Source: Bactrocera neohumeralis
Taxonomy: Eukaryota > Arthropoda > Insecta > Diptera > Tephritidae
Length of the DNA stretch: 64,000 nt
Assembly: GCF_024586455.1 (NCBI RefSeq)
Contig: NC_065920.1
Span: 48,257,824 to 48,321,823 of the forward strand
Reading direction: 5' to 3'
Below the pieces are notes generated by a model. That model was not told the origin of the DNA. It did no database searches and was given only the letters and a program-made list of their open reading frames with translations. Numbering within the stretch: position 1 is the stretch's first letter; every line of letters starts with the position of its first letter. A program made the translations under genes and the position numbers. Positions 23,581 through 35,411 of the stretch are shown piece after piece.

Positions 23581-24540
23581 ACCTCGTATCCGTTTATTTT
23601 TATAATCACATCGTTCAATCATGTGTTAATCGATTAATACTAATTTTTTGTCATCGCTAACTACGTTATGCATTTTTAAACGCAACCCAAAATAATTAAA
23701 CTTTAGAGTCATTTTTTATATGATCTTGAAAGGAACATTAATTAACATTTATGTAACGAAAAAAGCAGCAGCGCAAAGTACACCGATTTAATCACCTTTT
23801 ATCTGACAAAATAGCGTACAACGTCCGCCTATTTGAGAAGTCAAGGCTTCTGTTTCGTTTCTTTGTCACTTTTTGCTACTTACGACACATCAAACTTTGT
23901 ATTATATTTATGATTTTTTATTAGTTTTCGCCCATCATGTTTGTTTAATGTCTAACGTGTGCTGTCAGCGATTTTTGCCGTATTTAGCCAAATGCTGTCG
24001 TTAAAACTTAAGACAAATGTCAATTTTATTGCCTTTGTTAACACATATTTTTGTTGTTTTTGGTATAGCTTTGCAATTTTATCATTTGTCGGTACGAGTT
24101 TTGTCAGCGGACACGTGGTCATGTCCGAGTGCGGCGTGTGAGTGGACTTCTGAAATTCAACAGCTGTTGCGCGCCCACCAAGAAATAAAAACAGAAAAAA
24201 ATCGCGTGGGAGTGTCTAAAGTTGGAAGTGACACGCTCTGTTCCGGTTTCAAAGCCAGTTTTTTTTTGCAATTTGAGGGTTTATTGCGATGTATGCATGT
24301 ATGAAGGTATGTGTATTTTTCTGCTCTAGAGCTGACTCGAAAATCTGAGAGCTAAAATTAACTAGAGTAGTCTCCACAAAAATAAACCTTGATATTTCTA
24401 CCTTTTTTTTTTTTGAAAAAAATATGTGTTTTACACAACTTGTTTGCACTTTGCTTAAAGAAATTAACTTCAACTAACTTTTGGCATATCTTAATATGCG
24501 AAGAGTGTTAATTGGAAAATGAAGTTTGTAGCACCCAGAA
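23581..24540. other. Intergenic, nothing recognised
   Basis: AT-rich sequence with a T-run at 24401-24415. No supported gene. Confidence 0.4.
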
Positions 24541-24745
24541 AAAAATGACGGAGCGCCTATAAATTATAAAAAATGAAGAGCAGGACGAGCTGAGTTGATT
24601 TAGTTATGTCCGTCTGCCTGTATTTGAAGGAATTAGTCCCTCAGTTTTTGAGTTATCGATTTTCCTCTCCAAGAAGCTATTCACATCCGGCACCGACGAT
24701 ATCGGACCAGTAGAACAGATAGCTGCCATATAAACTGAGCAAAGA
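24541..24745 (+). repeat. Type II HINE fragment
   Basis: It contains the GAGCTGAGTTGATTTAGTTATGTCCGTCTG block, the CTCAGTTTTTGAGTTATCG block and GACGATATCGGACCAGTAGA. It is cut on the right by RTE copy D. Confidence 0.65.
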
Positions 24746-25749
24746 TCGATACACCCACCTGTTCGTCGATTTCAAAGCTGCTTTTGACAGCACGAAAAGA
24801 AGCTGACTTTATGGCGATATGTCTGAATTTGGTATCCCCGCAGAACTAATACGGCTGTGTAAACTGACATTGAGCAATACCAAAAGCTCCGTCATGATCC
24901 AGAAGGACCTCTCCGAGCCGTTTAATATCAAACGAGGCTTCAAACAAGGTGACTCCATATCGTGCGACTTCTTCAATCTATTGCTGGAGAAAATAATTCG
25001 AGCTGCAGAACTTAATCGAGCAGGTACAATCTTTTATAAGAGCGTACAGCTGCTGACGTATGCCGATGATATTGATATCATTGGCCTCAACACCCGCGCC
25101 GTTAGTTCTGTTTTCTCCAGACTAGATAAGGAAGCGAAGCAAATGGGTCTGGCAGTGAACGTGGGCGAGACGAAATATCTCCTGCCATCAAACAAACAGT
25201 CGTCGCACTCGCGACTTGACTTCCACGTCACTGTTGACAGTCATAACTTAGAAAACGTAGATAATTTCGTTTATCTTGGAACCAGTATTAACACCAATAA
25301 CAATGTCAGTCTCGAAATCCTGCGCAGAATGACTTTTGCCAACAGGTGCTTCTTCGGACTGAGTAGACAATTGAGAAGTAAAGTTCTCTCTTGACGTACA
25401 AAAACCAAACTCTAAAAGTCGCCCATTATTTCCGTCCTATTATATGGTGCAGAGGCAAGGACGATGACAACATCTGATGAGTCAACGTTACAAGCTTTTG
25501 GCTACGCTGGCTAGGCCATGTCGTCCGTATGGATGAAGACACTTCAGTTCAGAAAGTATTCGACACAGTATCCGCCGGGGTAAACAAAGTAATTGGAAGA
25601 CCTACACTCCGTTGGAGAGATCAGGTGGAGAAGACCGGGCTGGTATCTCGAATTGGCGCCAAATTGCGAAAAGGAGAAACGACTGGCGCACTATTGTTAA
25701 CTCTGCTATAACCGCGTCAGCGGTGTCTACGCCAGTAAAGAAGAAGAAG
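24746..25749 (+). mobile_element. RTE-like LINE, copy D
   Basis: A 5'-truncated copy that starts inside the RT (FVDFKAAFDS region) and runs to the family's 3' end (GCGGTGTCTACGCCAGTAAA then GAAGAAGAAG). About 130 bases are deleted at 25498, which joins the LYGAEA region to RLRWLGHVV. The left edge directly meets type II HINE sequence, and no clear target-site duplication is visible. Confidence 0.8.
24760..25711 (+). pseudogene. RTE reverse transcriptase C-terminal half, broken
   Basis: The first frame (to 25394) holds SEFGIPAELIRLCKLTLSN, RGFKQGDSISCDFFN (intact QGD motif), LLTYADDIDIIGLN (catalytic YADD) and DNFVYLGTSINTNNNVSLEI. It ends at a stop at 25393. A later frame (25529-25711) retains only a worn RGRPPLRW region. 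The RT fingers are missing. Confidence 0.8.
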
Positions 25750-27094
25750 CCGTTAGAGAATCGATGCTAAGAGAGAGTGTGAGGTGGAAACTGCTGTCGA
25801 CAACTCACCGTCAACTCTAATTTCAGACCACCAGATCAATACAGCGTATTTTAGCGGCGGTGGCAGCTATAAAGGCAGCAGTAGGTTTACTGTCCGAAGT
25901 GCAATTTCCTTCAGAGCAGTGTGTATTCACTCAGGATATCCGATCGGCTATACTGACATTGAGCTCGACGATTGTAGTGAATTATCGATGAAAGTATAGA
26001 CACTCCATACTCAGCACTCCTATCGTTCTATCATTACTCTTAAAACCACATTCAGTATGTAAATCAGTTTATAGCTTTTCCATCCATCAAATATTTGATG
26101 ATTTTGACGGTTCTTACTTGCTTTCCTACTATTTGGTCTTCTTTTATTAAATTCTAATTTCTTTGTCCATCATAATTTTAATGTACCGTTACCAACTTTT
26201 TCAAAGCGAGCGCTCAATTAATTTTGTTTGGACTATGGCGTAGTTTCAGAAAAAAAAATTAAAGAAATGGCCCACGAGTACCTTGCGCAGGTGCTCACTG
26301 AACTCGCCAAAACCAGTTCTCCGCTAGTCGGCTATTATATTTTCTTTAGCTGCTTTAAACTGTACTTTTACTTCGCAGTTTTGATTATTCTTTGTCTTCA
26401 TTTGTATATACTTACGTATCTATGTATACTTTTGATCGTTGATCCGCTGACTCAGCTGCAGACTGATCAATGGAACTGACAGACTTGCTGCGGAAAGCCA
26501 CATTAAGCACGCCAACTCCCTTTAGACTGCTATTCGGTTCGTGTATTTTAGCCGAGTGCTTCAACTAATTAAAGTTGCTGATGTTAGCTAGCCCATTTTT
26601 TGCACATACACATTCATATGTACATACATATGTATATAGTTTAAAACAGTATTTCTTGATTTATTCTCATTTCACGTTTTAAAGCTAAATTCATGAATTT
26701 TAAGTTTGTATGTTGAGTTTATTGCAATGTTTCTTCTCTTCTTTTGGTAATATTTTTTTCACGATTGTATTGTATTAAGGTCGTCATGTGACGAATTGTC
26801 ATGCTATATAGTAGTAGTGAGAAGAATGTGTGTTTTTGTATTGTATTTGTAATCGCCTTAAAAATTTGGCTCAAACGAAACGAGTTCATTGCGATTGCTT
26901 ACATTAATAGAAATGACCCAAAAAAAATACGAAATATGGATAAACACGAACAAAGAGCATATACATATGTATATTAAGTAATTGGATGAAATAATATTGT
27001 GCAATAATATATCCACAATACTCGTATATGTTTGTTAGATTTTTGAAAAAAAAAAAACAAAAATTACAATAGCATTTTTAAATCCTGGGAAGTA
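25750..27094. other. Intergenic, nothing recognised
   Basis: AT-rich sequence with ATATGTACATAC runs at 26610-26640 and A-rich tracts near 27045. Short frames have no recognisable domain. Confidence 0.4.
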
Positions 27095-27860
27095 AATTTA
27101 GAGAGAGGAGGTTGTTGTAAAGGCATGGCAACTGTGTGAAACACGCTAAACTTTTGCCCGGATGGATCGCAAATGGAGTAAGGAACTAGTGCGGAAATAT
27201 ACTGTCCGAAACTAAACATAATGCGGCCTTTTATGCTGTCGGATCATTGCAGTATATTTTAAGCAAAGGTTTTTGCTATTGGGAAAGCCGCGGAGCTGGT
27301 CTCCAATGCATCAGCAAGCAACTCCGGGGTTAACATCTAGTATGTAGACAGCCAAAGCCATAACTTCATTTCGCACATCGAAACGAAATGTCTTGGGAAG
27401 CAGGAAGCAGGGCAGCAGTAGAATGTGTTGTCAGGAACTAGCGACTTCACTTCTACTGAGTGCCACATGCGCATTGTATTTACAACGATCTGGACAGGTG
27501 CAAGGCAAAGAAGGCCAAAAATAAAATATACAAAGTTCCTACTCACTGTTGAAAGAAAGAGCATGATTGGAATAGTCACTGCTCACAGGCTGGAGGCGGC
27601 ACACGACTGAAGGATGGACTGACAGATTCCGATGGCTGCAGGAAATGTCAAGAGCAAGGCACTAGAGTAGGAATGGAGCATATCTTCTGCACTTGTCCTG
27701 GACGAATGCTATGAGATACTGCAGTGATATCGTTTGTGATGCCTTGGAACCTATTGAAAATGACGTCTTTCAATGAATTAATTCGTGCTAATTCGGCACT
27801 TCATCTGGCATCGCTAAGGGCTAGTCTGGTTCTTTGCAGTTTGCCTGATAGCTACATGCT
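27095..27860 (+). pseudogene. RNase H-bearing LINE fragment (RNase H plus C-terminal Cys motif)
   Basis: In shifted plus frames the RNase H landmarks appear in order. They are DGSQMEQGT (catalytic Asp), HCSIF followed by KVFAIGKAAEL (the conserved FQAE strand, with a stop), and VDSQS. Downstream, about 27625-27700, a CRKCQEQGTRVGMEHIFCTC cluster matches the Cys/His motif found near the C terminus of I/LOA-group LINEs. There are multiple frameshifts and no catalytic RT. Confidence 0.65.
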
Positions 27861-27939
27861 ATAGGGTACCGATCTAAATACAGTTCAACGTCTATAACTC
27901 GAAGTTCTCCATAAATCGAACACTTAAATTGACAATAGT

Positions 27940-28587
27940 GTTTTGAAGTTGTAGATAATTTCGTCTATTTAGGAACCAGTATTAACACCACCAACAATGT
28001 CAGCCTGGAAATCCAATGCAGGATTGCTCTTTCCAACAGTGCTACTTCGGACTGAGTAGGCAATTGAAAAGTAAAGTCCTCTCTCGACGAACAAAAGCCA
28101 AACTCTATAAGTCGCTCATAATTCCCGTCCTGCTATATTGTGCAGAGGCTTGGACGATGACAGCAACCGATGAGTGGACGTTACGAGTTTTCGAGAGGAA
28201 GGTTCTGCGAAAGATTTATGGTCCTTTGCGCATTGGCCACGGCGAATATCGCATTCGATGGAACGATGAGCTGTACGAGATATACGACAACATTGACATA
28301 GTTCAGCGAATTAAAAGACAGCGGCTGCGCTGGCTAGGTCATGTTGTACGGATGGACGAAAACACTCCAGCTTTGAAAGTATTCGACGCAGTACCCGCCG
28401 GGGGAAGCAGAGGGAGAGGAAGACCTCCACTCCGTTGGAAGGACCAAATGGAGAAGGACCTGGCTTCGCTTGGAATATCCAATTGGCGCCACGTAGCGAA
28501 AATAAGAAACGACTGGCGCGCAGTTGTTAACTCGGCTATAATCGCGTAAGCGGTGTCTACGCCAGTAAAGAAAAAGAAGAAGTTTTG
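27940..28587 (+). mobile_element. RTE-like LINE, copy E, with 6-bp target-site duplication
   Basis: The element (27946-28581) starts within the VDNFVYLGTS segment and ends at the standard 3' hairpin and AAAGAAAAAGAAGAA tail. GTTTTG at 27940-27945 and 28582-28587 is a probable target-site duplication. Confidence 0.75.
27946..28549 (+). pseudogene. RTE C-terminal domain, best-preserved copy
   Basis: After a one-base disturbance near 28016 the frame is open to 28549 and shows the complete C-terminal region. This reads CYFGLSRQLKSKVLSRRTKA, LYCAEAWTMTATDEWTLRVF, RIGHGEYRIRWNDELYEIYD, QRLRWLGHVVRMDENTPAL, GSRGRGRPPLRWKDQMEKDL and WRHVAKIRNDWRAVVNSA. The stop lies only about 30 bases from the tail, which shows that the 3' UTR of this family is minimal. 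The RT domain is missing through 5' truncation. Confidence 0.85.
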
Positions 28588-28678
28588 CAGTAAAATTTTA
28601 CACAAATTTCGTTCCATAACTCGAACTCTTGAACTCTGTGATACAAATTTACTTCCATAAATCAAACCCTTGAATTGA

Positions 28679-29884
28679 CACCTGATCCCCTAAGTTGCAT
28701 TTTTCGGAGAAATCCCACTTTGTAAACAGCTGGTAACATTCTTTGACAGGTCACGTGTGAGCCGTATCAAGCTATCGTGTTACTTTTGTTCAGTATTGTT
28801 TTTACCGTGTAAAAACTTACGCCTCAACAACGTTTATAAATCGTTAAATTTTATTACGAAAATTCACGTTCTGTTATGAATGAGTTTCGCGCACTTTGCT
28901 CAACTTATGATGAACATAATCGGTCTACTGAGCGTACTATTCGTTACACCATCACCCATCTTGAGACCCACCATTCATTATTGAATAATATTCGACCCAA
29001 TAGACCACGTCCAACACGCAGTGAAGAAATTATAACAGTCGTAGCTGATAGTGTACACGAAGACCGTGGAGAGTCGATTAGGCGACGACTTATAGCATTT
29101 TAAGTCGAGATCTTAAATTGAAAGTGTACAAAATACAGCTTGTGCAAGAACTGCGGCCGCTCGACCTTCCCAATCGACATCGCATCGCTCTATGGGCTCT
29201 TGGAAAGTTCCAAGAAGATCCGACTTTTTGAGCCAAATTTTGTTTAGCTATAAGTCCATTTCTAGCTCAATGGGTATGTAAACAGGCAAAATACGCCGCA
29301 TTTGGAACGAAGAGCAACCTAAAGAGATTCAAGAGCTGCTATTTCATCAAGAAAAAACTACGGTTTGGTGTGGTTTGTGGGTCGGTGGAATCATCGGTCC
29401 ACATTTCTTCAAAAATGACGTCGGTGAGAACGTAACCGCCAATGGCGATCTTTATCGCGCCATGATAACCGACTATTTGATGAAATTGAAGCTCTTGGCG
29501 ACAATTGGTTTCAACAAGACGGCACCACTTTCCACACATCTCATCAATCAATTTATTTAGTGAGAGAACACTTCGGTGAGCAGATACTTTCAAGTTTTGG
29601 GCTGGACAATTGGCAACCGAGATTACACCGTTAGACTTTTTCCTGGAGGGTGTGTAAAGTCTAAAGTCTGTGCGGACAATCCCGCTTCGATTCTGATCTT
29701 GGAGCAAAACATCACGCGAAATGCTCGAAAAACTGCACTCAACGAATGGACCATCTGAGATGTAGCCGCGGCCAACAGAGATAATCTTTAAAAAATAAAT
29801 GCCAAAAATGAATGATAATAAACATTCCTCATTAAATTTGAAGTTTCTGTGTTTTTTCTTTAAAAAAATGAAATGGATCACCCT
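28679..29884 (+). pseudogene. DD41D (rosa-like) mariner, near full length but decayed
   Basis: The HTH is at about 28820-29100 (NEFRALCSTYDEHNRSTERT, NNIRPNRPRPTRSEEI, VHEDRGESIRRR). The core is at about 29300-29480 (RIWNEEQPKEIQELL, TTVWCGLWVGGIIGP, ENVTANGDLYRAMITDY). The second catalytic block is QDGTTFHTSHQSI and the third TPLDFFLEG. Restoring the small deletion between them gives the 41-residue spacing of the DD41D group. The right end (GATCACCC at about 29876) is well preserved and the left end (near 28679) is worn. Frameshifts and stops make it non-functional. The 180-residue antisense frame at 29339-29881 is only a shadow. Confidence 0.8.
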
Positions 29885-30907
29885 TTACTATATGTACATA
29901 ACATATTTTTTATGGAGGCCACTAGCCGCAGCATTGACGAGCAACAACAATGCCGGAAATTGATTGTATCATGCCGGCTGAGACCCTCATTTTGAATCTG
30001 TGCCCTCGGCTTCATTGTTTTGACTGCGGAGAGCGTATAATTTCGGCATATACACATAAATATTGTATAAAGTTTGCAAAAGCACCAACTGATAACGTTG
30101 CGGGCATATGAAAGAATTGAAGGCGATTTTTGTATAGATGCGACGCACTAAGTGTGCAAACATAGAGATGTGCAAATAACTGTGTAAACTGTGTGACAAC
30201 AAACATAAAAAGTCACTTTGGTACATACTTTATAGAATTTCAGCTAAGTCTTTGTGTATATGTATGTGCATATGTAGACAGGGGGGATATTTTTATTGCG
30301 GTACAATTCCATAAATATTATATGCAAAATAGTAGACACCTATGTATGTGTATGTCATATATGTACGAGTATATACATATGCACATATTTATTTATACAT
30401 ATGTATGTATAATGTACATATATCTGTTAGTGCATATTTTGCTCTGATATTGATAACATTTTTATAGGCTGTGATATCTGCCACTTTTCTACAAATATTA
30501 TAACCATGTATTATTTGCATGTGTACATACATACATCCATATTTATATACACATATTAAACTCACACAATATCGCTAATGCGGTAAATTTTCTATAGACC
30601 ACTGATTTATTGATTTCTTATGTGACCCAGAGAGTATTAACCTCGTCTCTAGCCGTTGTATACAGACAACTATCATAGTATATGCATACAGCCAAATATT
30701 CATCTATATATAGATATGGTATATTTCGTTACGGTTTCTAACTACCTGGATGTGGACATCTACATATATACATATATATATGTATGTATATGTATCCATA
30801 TAAATGTATCAACAAAAGTAAGGACTTTTATGTGCGTTTTGTATTTGCGAAAAAAATGTCCAAGAGAATTCTCGCTTAAAGCTCTTTTTCGTGGTACTTT
30901 ACACACA
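29885..30907. other. Intergenic with microsatellites
   Basis: Long TATG/TACA microsatellite tracts lie at 30240-30430, 30515-30555 and 30755-30800. No gene was recognised; frames in this zone simply translate the microsatellite. Confidence 0.5.
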
Positions 30908-31998
30908 TTTTTATACTCTCGCAACAAAGTTGCTAAGGAGAGTATTATAGTTTTGTTTACATAACGGTTGTTTGTAAGTCCCAAAACTAAAAGAGTCAGA
31001 TATAAGGTTATGTATACCAAAGTGATCAGGGTGACGAGTAGAGTTGAAATCCGAATGTCTGTCTGATCCGTCCGTCCGTCTGACCGTCCGTCTGTCCGTT
31101 CGTCCGTTCGTGCAAGCTGTAACTTGAGTAAAAATTGAGATATCATGATGAAACTTGGTATACGTATTTCTTGGCTCCATAAGAAGGTTTAGTTCGAAGA
31201 TGGGCAAAATCGGCCAACTGCCACGCCCACAAAATGGCGGAAACCGAAAACCTATAAAGTGTCATAACTAAGCCATAAATAAAGTGAAATTTGGCACAAA
31301 GAATCGCATTAGGGAGGGGCATATTTTGACGTAATTTTTTTGGAAAAGTGGACGTGGCCCCGCCCCCTACTAAGTTTTTTGTACATATCTCGGAAACCAC
31401 TATAGCTATGTCAACCAAATTCTATAGAGTCGTTTCCTTCAGACACTTCCATATACAGTTCAAAAATGGAAGAAATCGGATAATAACCACGCCCACCTCC
31501 CATACAAAGGTTATGTTGAAAATCACTAAAAGTGCGTTAACCGACTAACAAAAAACGTTAGAAACACTAAATTTTACGGAAGAAATGGCAGAAGGAAGCT
31601 GCACCCAGGCTTTTTTTTAAAATTGAAAATGGGCGTGGCGCCGCCCACTTATGGACCAAAAACCATATCTCAGGAACTACTAAACCGATTTCAATGAAAT
31701 TTGGTATATAATATTTTCTTAACATCGTGATGACATGCATGAAATATGGGTGAAATCGGTTCACAACCACGCCTTCTTCCAATATAACGCTATTTTGAAT
31801 TCCATCTGATGCCTTCTCAGTATAGTATGTACATATGTATATACAATAGGAAATGTAAACTCAAAGTACACAAATTGATCAAATTGAGCAAAATAAAAAA
31901 ATATGTAAATGGCGGATAATGAAATCTCGATTATCACTTTATCATGCGAGAGTATAAAATGTTCGGTGACACCCGAACTTAGCCCTTCCTTACTTGTT
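30908..31998 (+). mobile_element. Type I HINE element, complete copy 2
   Basis: The ends are TTTTTATACTCTCGCAACAA and CCCTTCCTTACTTGTT, with the GTTCGG/CCGAAC hairpin and a GTCY tract at 31057-31110. The segment at 31815-31905 differs from the other copies, which suggests a local replacement or small insertion. Confidence 0.8.
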
Positions 31999-32439
31999 AT
32001 ATATGTATGTATGCATGAATAATATTTGAAGAGTTGATTAAGGTTCAAAAATTTATTCCATTATCGTATTTTATTTGTAAATATCTACGCCAAATCCACA
32101 TTTGGCATTTATATGGAATTAAAGTTAAAATTATCTAGCAGCGAAAAACTATGTTGACAGCCGCAATTGTCACATTGGATATTGACGAACGATAAATAAA
32201 TAATGTTATTAACCATAACGACAAAGGAATTCTGGAAAACGAAAAGCTGATGAGATTGTCAAAATGCCATGCGTCTTGCTACCGAATCAGTACAGTTAAT
32301 GTAATGTATGTCATGAAAAACGATAAACAATGAAATTTTCGGAACGCCTGACAGACGGATCAGGGGGAAATGGAATGCCTTAAAGATATTGAAGATCGCC
32401 AAGATCATGTGCAAGAGCCGCGAAGTAAAACAATGCTGT
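31999..32439. other. Intergenic, nothing recognised
   Basis: AT-rich sequence with no supported gene or repeat. Confidence 0.4.
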
Positions 32440-32850
32440 TTACTCACACGGCCTCTAAAGGACTGCTGGACGGTTGTTGTTTTAATAACAGGTCACAACC
32501 TACTGACAGCAGAAGCGAACCTGATGGGCGTTAGTAACAAGTAGTAAGTAACAAGGAAGCAGGCATGAGAGAGACGCTGCAACACCTCCTACGCTTCTGA
32601 CCAATTTAATTTAGAACTCGTTTAGATATCTAGGAGCTGCGCAGTTCAAGGGACCAGATAAAGTATCAGAATTAGATATCACGCCACTCTTAAAGTTCGC
32701 AAAAAGTGTTATCGTCCTATATGACTAATACTTTAGTTCAAATTTAACTAAAGCTCCATCTGGCATTACTAAAGACCAGTAGCTCTATGTATGGTGTGAC
32801 GGCCGGCTAGTATAACTTAGTCGACCCTAGGTTAGGTTAGGTTAGATGGC
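32440..32850 (+). pseudogene. 3' end of an RNase H-bearing LINE
   Basis: Plus frames show LITGHNLLTAEANLMGVSNK followed by YLGAAQFKG-like and SELDITPLLKFAKSV. These match the segment after the RNase H domain in I/LOA-group LINEs (a TGH start, a Cys/His region, then LLxFAKSxxW). The following DNA, TGACGGCCGGCTAGTATAAC then CCCTAGGTTAGGTTAGGTTA, is typical of the 3' end of such elements in flies. Only about 400 bases survive. Confidence 0.55.
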
Positions 32851-32984
32851 TGATAAAAGGTAGCACGTGGACTGCTATATGTGGATCTTTGTGAAGCAAT
32901 AGAAAAGAAGTACTTTTGTGTTCGAACTTATAAATTAGAAAAACACTTAGTAGCCAATAAAAATTTGCACAGGCGTTTAATTTC

Positions 32985-34050
32985 CATTCCCGTCAGTTCG
33001 GTAAGATGTCTGAATGTATGCGCTCCTAAGTGTTTAAGTCTTAACCTTCCAAACGCGGGACAGTCTGCAGATGGCGTCTGGTAAGATTCCCAACCATTCA
33101 GCATGGACTGCCTGCTTAAAGCCCCACAACTAGGGAAAGGCTAGCTTTAATGAGGGCAAGAAGATCACTAGATCTCTTGCAATCGATCCTGGGGCAAAAG
33201 GCTTTTGCGACAGCGCATGTAGCGATGGTGACACAGCGCTGACCAAGCTTCCGCGAAGCCAAGCTATCAAGTAGTAGATCAAAAGAGGATACGGGAGCAC
33301 TGACTCTTCCCAGACCTGGTGCTGGGGTGTCTTTCCTAGCTAGCTCATCAGCTTTACAATTTCCTGTGATTCCGCTATGAGCTGGTACCCATACCAGCCT
33401 TAACACAAAAACACTCGATGCTACTCGTATTAATAGCGAGGTTAGGCATTCCACGACCAATCCTGAACGCACTGTTAATGAGTTCAAGGCTAGTATCGCC
33501 GCTCTGCTATCTGAGTGAATGGTTCTCTAAAGGAGGACGCACTCCGGAGCAGTAGATTTACTGCTACTTTAATGGCTGCAGCCTCGGCTTGGAAGACACT
33601 GTAATAGTCAGGAAGTCTGAAGTTGGATTAAATAGAGTGCTCCTGATAGCAAACTCCTCCACCAACGATCTCTCCAAGCTTTGAACCATCCGTAAAGAAG
33701 CTCACAGCCCATTTCCTCCAAAGGCTTCTTCCTACCTACAAAACCCTTGTCGATATATGGGCAGAGTAAGAGTTCGGTTTGGCGAATCCATAATCCAAGT
33801 GATCCGGTATGAAGTCCAAAGTGTGTGATGATATCCGAGTATTCAGATACGTGTTCTTTTAAGAACCCAGATTCTCTGAGTCTGATAGCAACTTTCGCAG
33901 CCATACACCTTCCGACTATGTCTACGGGCACTATGTGCTAGATGGAGTTAAGTGTCATGGTTGGAGTGGACCTGCTGATGAACCCCCGACCGTTGAACGC
34001 TTTCGAGTTTCTTTGCAGGTGCGGTCTTTTCTAGAGTCCTCCATCACATA
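32985..34050 (-). pseudogene. RNase H-bearing LINE fragment
   Basis: Minus frames read in order. First comes a pre-RNase H region (34050-33608: VGRCMAAKVAIRLRESGFL). Next are a worn RNase H start and the strand SVFQAEAAAIKVA at about 33560. Then LVWVPAHSGITGNCKADELA at about 33390 gives the late RNase H His/Asp motifs. Last is the Cys/His tail near 33000. Frameshifts break it into at least three parts. The elements at 45205, 59000 and 60640 are related. The family is an I/LOA-group LINE by its RNase H arrangement. Confidence 0.7.
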
Positions 34051-34629
34051 AAGACTCCTTAGAACATAATGACCTAACCGACTCTAAGCAATCCTCAAAT
34101 TGCGATCCTTTGATTTGAATATTTTTCGAGTTCATGTGGTGAATTATTGTTTGAACGACATGCGGGATTTAAAAAAAAAATATTTGGATGAATTTTCATC
34201 CAATTGTTCGGTGATTTATATTTCCATTTGTCGTTTTCTAGCTCAAGTAAAAACTTTGTGAATGTTTCCAGTCTCAATTTTTTTTTTAATTTTTGTTTTA
34301 TGTATATTCTCTTAATTTCCTTCTAATGATTTCATAATGAGGTTTACTGTTCTAAATTTGTCCTCTTACGACCATTACTAAAATTTATGCAACCACATTG
34401 GAATTTATGCTGACGAGCTCTTATAATATTAATACACATTTTCTTCGCTTTTTCATGATGACGTAACTTTTGTGCCGCTGTTTTTGATCTTTATCGCCAT
34501 TTGCGAAATTGTATTTTCTTAATATCCGCCAAAAGCAAATGAAATGTCATCGTTAGTAATTGTCAAACTTCAGTATATCGTCAATGTGGCTATGTAAAGT
34601 TAGGTTATGTCATATTAGTATAATTTTTT
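34051..34629. other. Intergenic, nothing recognised
   Basis: Strongly AT-rich sequence with no recognisable feature before the duplicated block that begins at 34630. Confidence 0.4.
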
Positions 34630-34872
34630 TTCTACTAAAATAATGACTTTTCACAAATTATATTTGAGAAAAATTTTTGGAGAAAAGAGTTGCATGGCTA
34701 TATTTTCTAGAAACTATTGATTTGGTGCCGTCATAAGGTCAAATCTTCAAAACAAGTACTGTTATTTCAATAAACAGCTGATTTTGTGATATTGAAACGG
34801 TAAATTTATAAACGGTATTACAAAAAGTTTAGCTTCTGTACTTATTCTGTTGAGTAATCGAGTGAAATATAT
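34630..34872 (+). repeat. Direct duplication, unit A1
   Basis: A unique-looking 243-bp segment is repeated at 36517-36745 in the same orientation. A1 carries about 15 extra bases flanked by an ACGGTA repeat, which is absent from A2, consistent with a microhomology deletion in A2. Confidence 0.85.
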
Positions 34873-34879
34873 GTACATA

Positions 34880-35393
34880 CACTCAATCCTTTTTTACACG
34901 ATTTTTAGTTCTGCCACTAATCGCGTAAAAATGGTTAGTTTTCCAATATTAACTAACGAATTGGTTCCGAATATAAAAAATATCGCGTATAACAAAATAT
35001 ACGCACAAAAAAATATTCAAAAACATGATATCACTAGAATTTGTATCAGAATTAATAGTAAGAACTATGGATTGATGTTCTGATTGATTGATAAATTCAG
35101 TTAATTTTGTTTGAATGCTTCTCTTTGGACCCAATAAATTCCGATGTAGTTCTTTATATCTTAACATGCAGAGACTCAATTCTTTTTGAAAAATTCGTGC
35201 ACGTTCGGCATCAGTATCATTTGCTACAAAATAATTTTCCAATTCTGCTGCAAGTTTAAGACCAAGCAAAAAACGAAAAAAAGCAATCGCGTTAAAGTGA
35301 GAAATTCGCGTAAAAAAAGGAATTTTCGCTGCAAAAGTAACCGCGTTAAAGTGAAATAGCGTAAAAAGAGATCGCGTAAAAAAGGACTGACTG
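34880..35393 (-). mobile_element. Pogo/Tigger-like TIR element with transposase remnant
   Basis: The left end is CACTCAATCCTTTTTTACAC. The right end, read on the minus strand, is CAGTCAGTCCTTTTTTACGC. They match at about 17 of 20 positions, and the CAGT start is usual for pogo/Tigger. TA precedes the left end; the right flank reads AA. Repeated CGCGTAAA and GCGTTAAAG motifs lie inside the right end. The minus-strand frame at 35269-34949 (AAELENYFVANDTDAERARI and LTEFINQ) could be the C terminus of a Tigger-type transposase. No catalytic region remains, so it is a 514-bp deletion derivative. Confidence 0.6.
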
Positions 35394-35411
35394 AATATGA
35401 TTTAATTTTTA

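Larger units (their letters stand above)
27880..28678 (+). repeat. ATAACTCGAA-type dispersed repeat, split by RTE copy E
   Basis: Left of the RTE copy (27885-27939) and right of it (28588-28678) the sequence repeats the theme CTATAACTCGAA, TCCATAAATCRAAC and CTTRAATTGACA. The two sides look like parts of one AT-rich repeat array into which the LINE inserted. Confidence 0.5.

Noticed and set aside
29339..29881. 180-residue minus-strand open frame
   Set aside because: It is the shadow of the plus-strand DD41D mariner, whose catalytic motifs read on the other strand.
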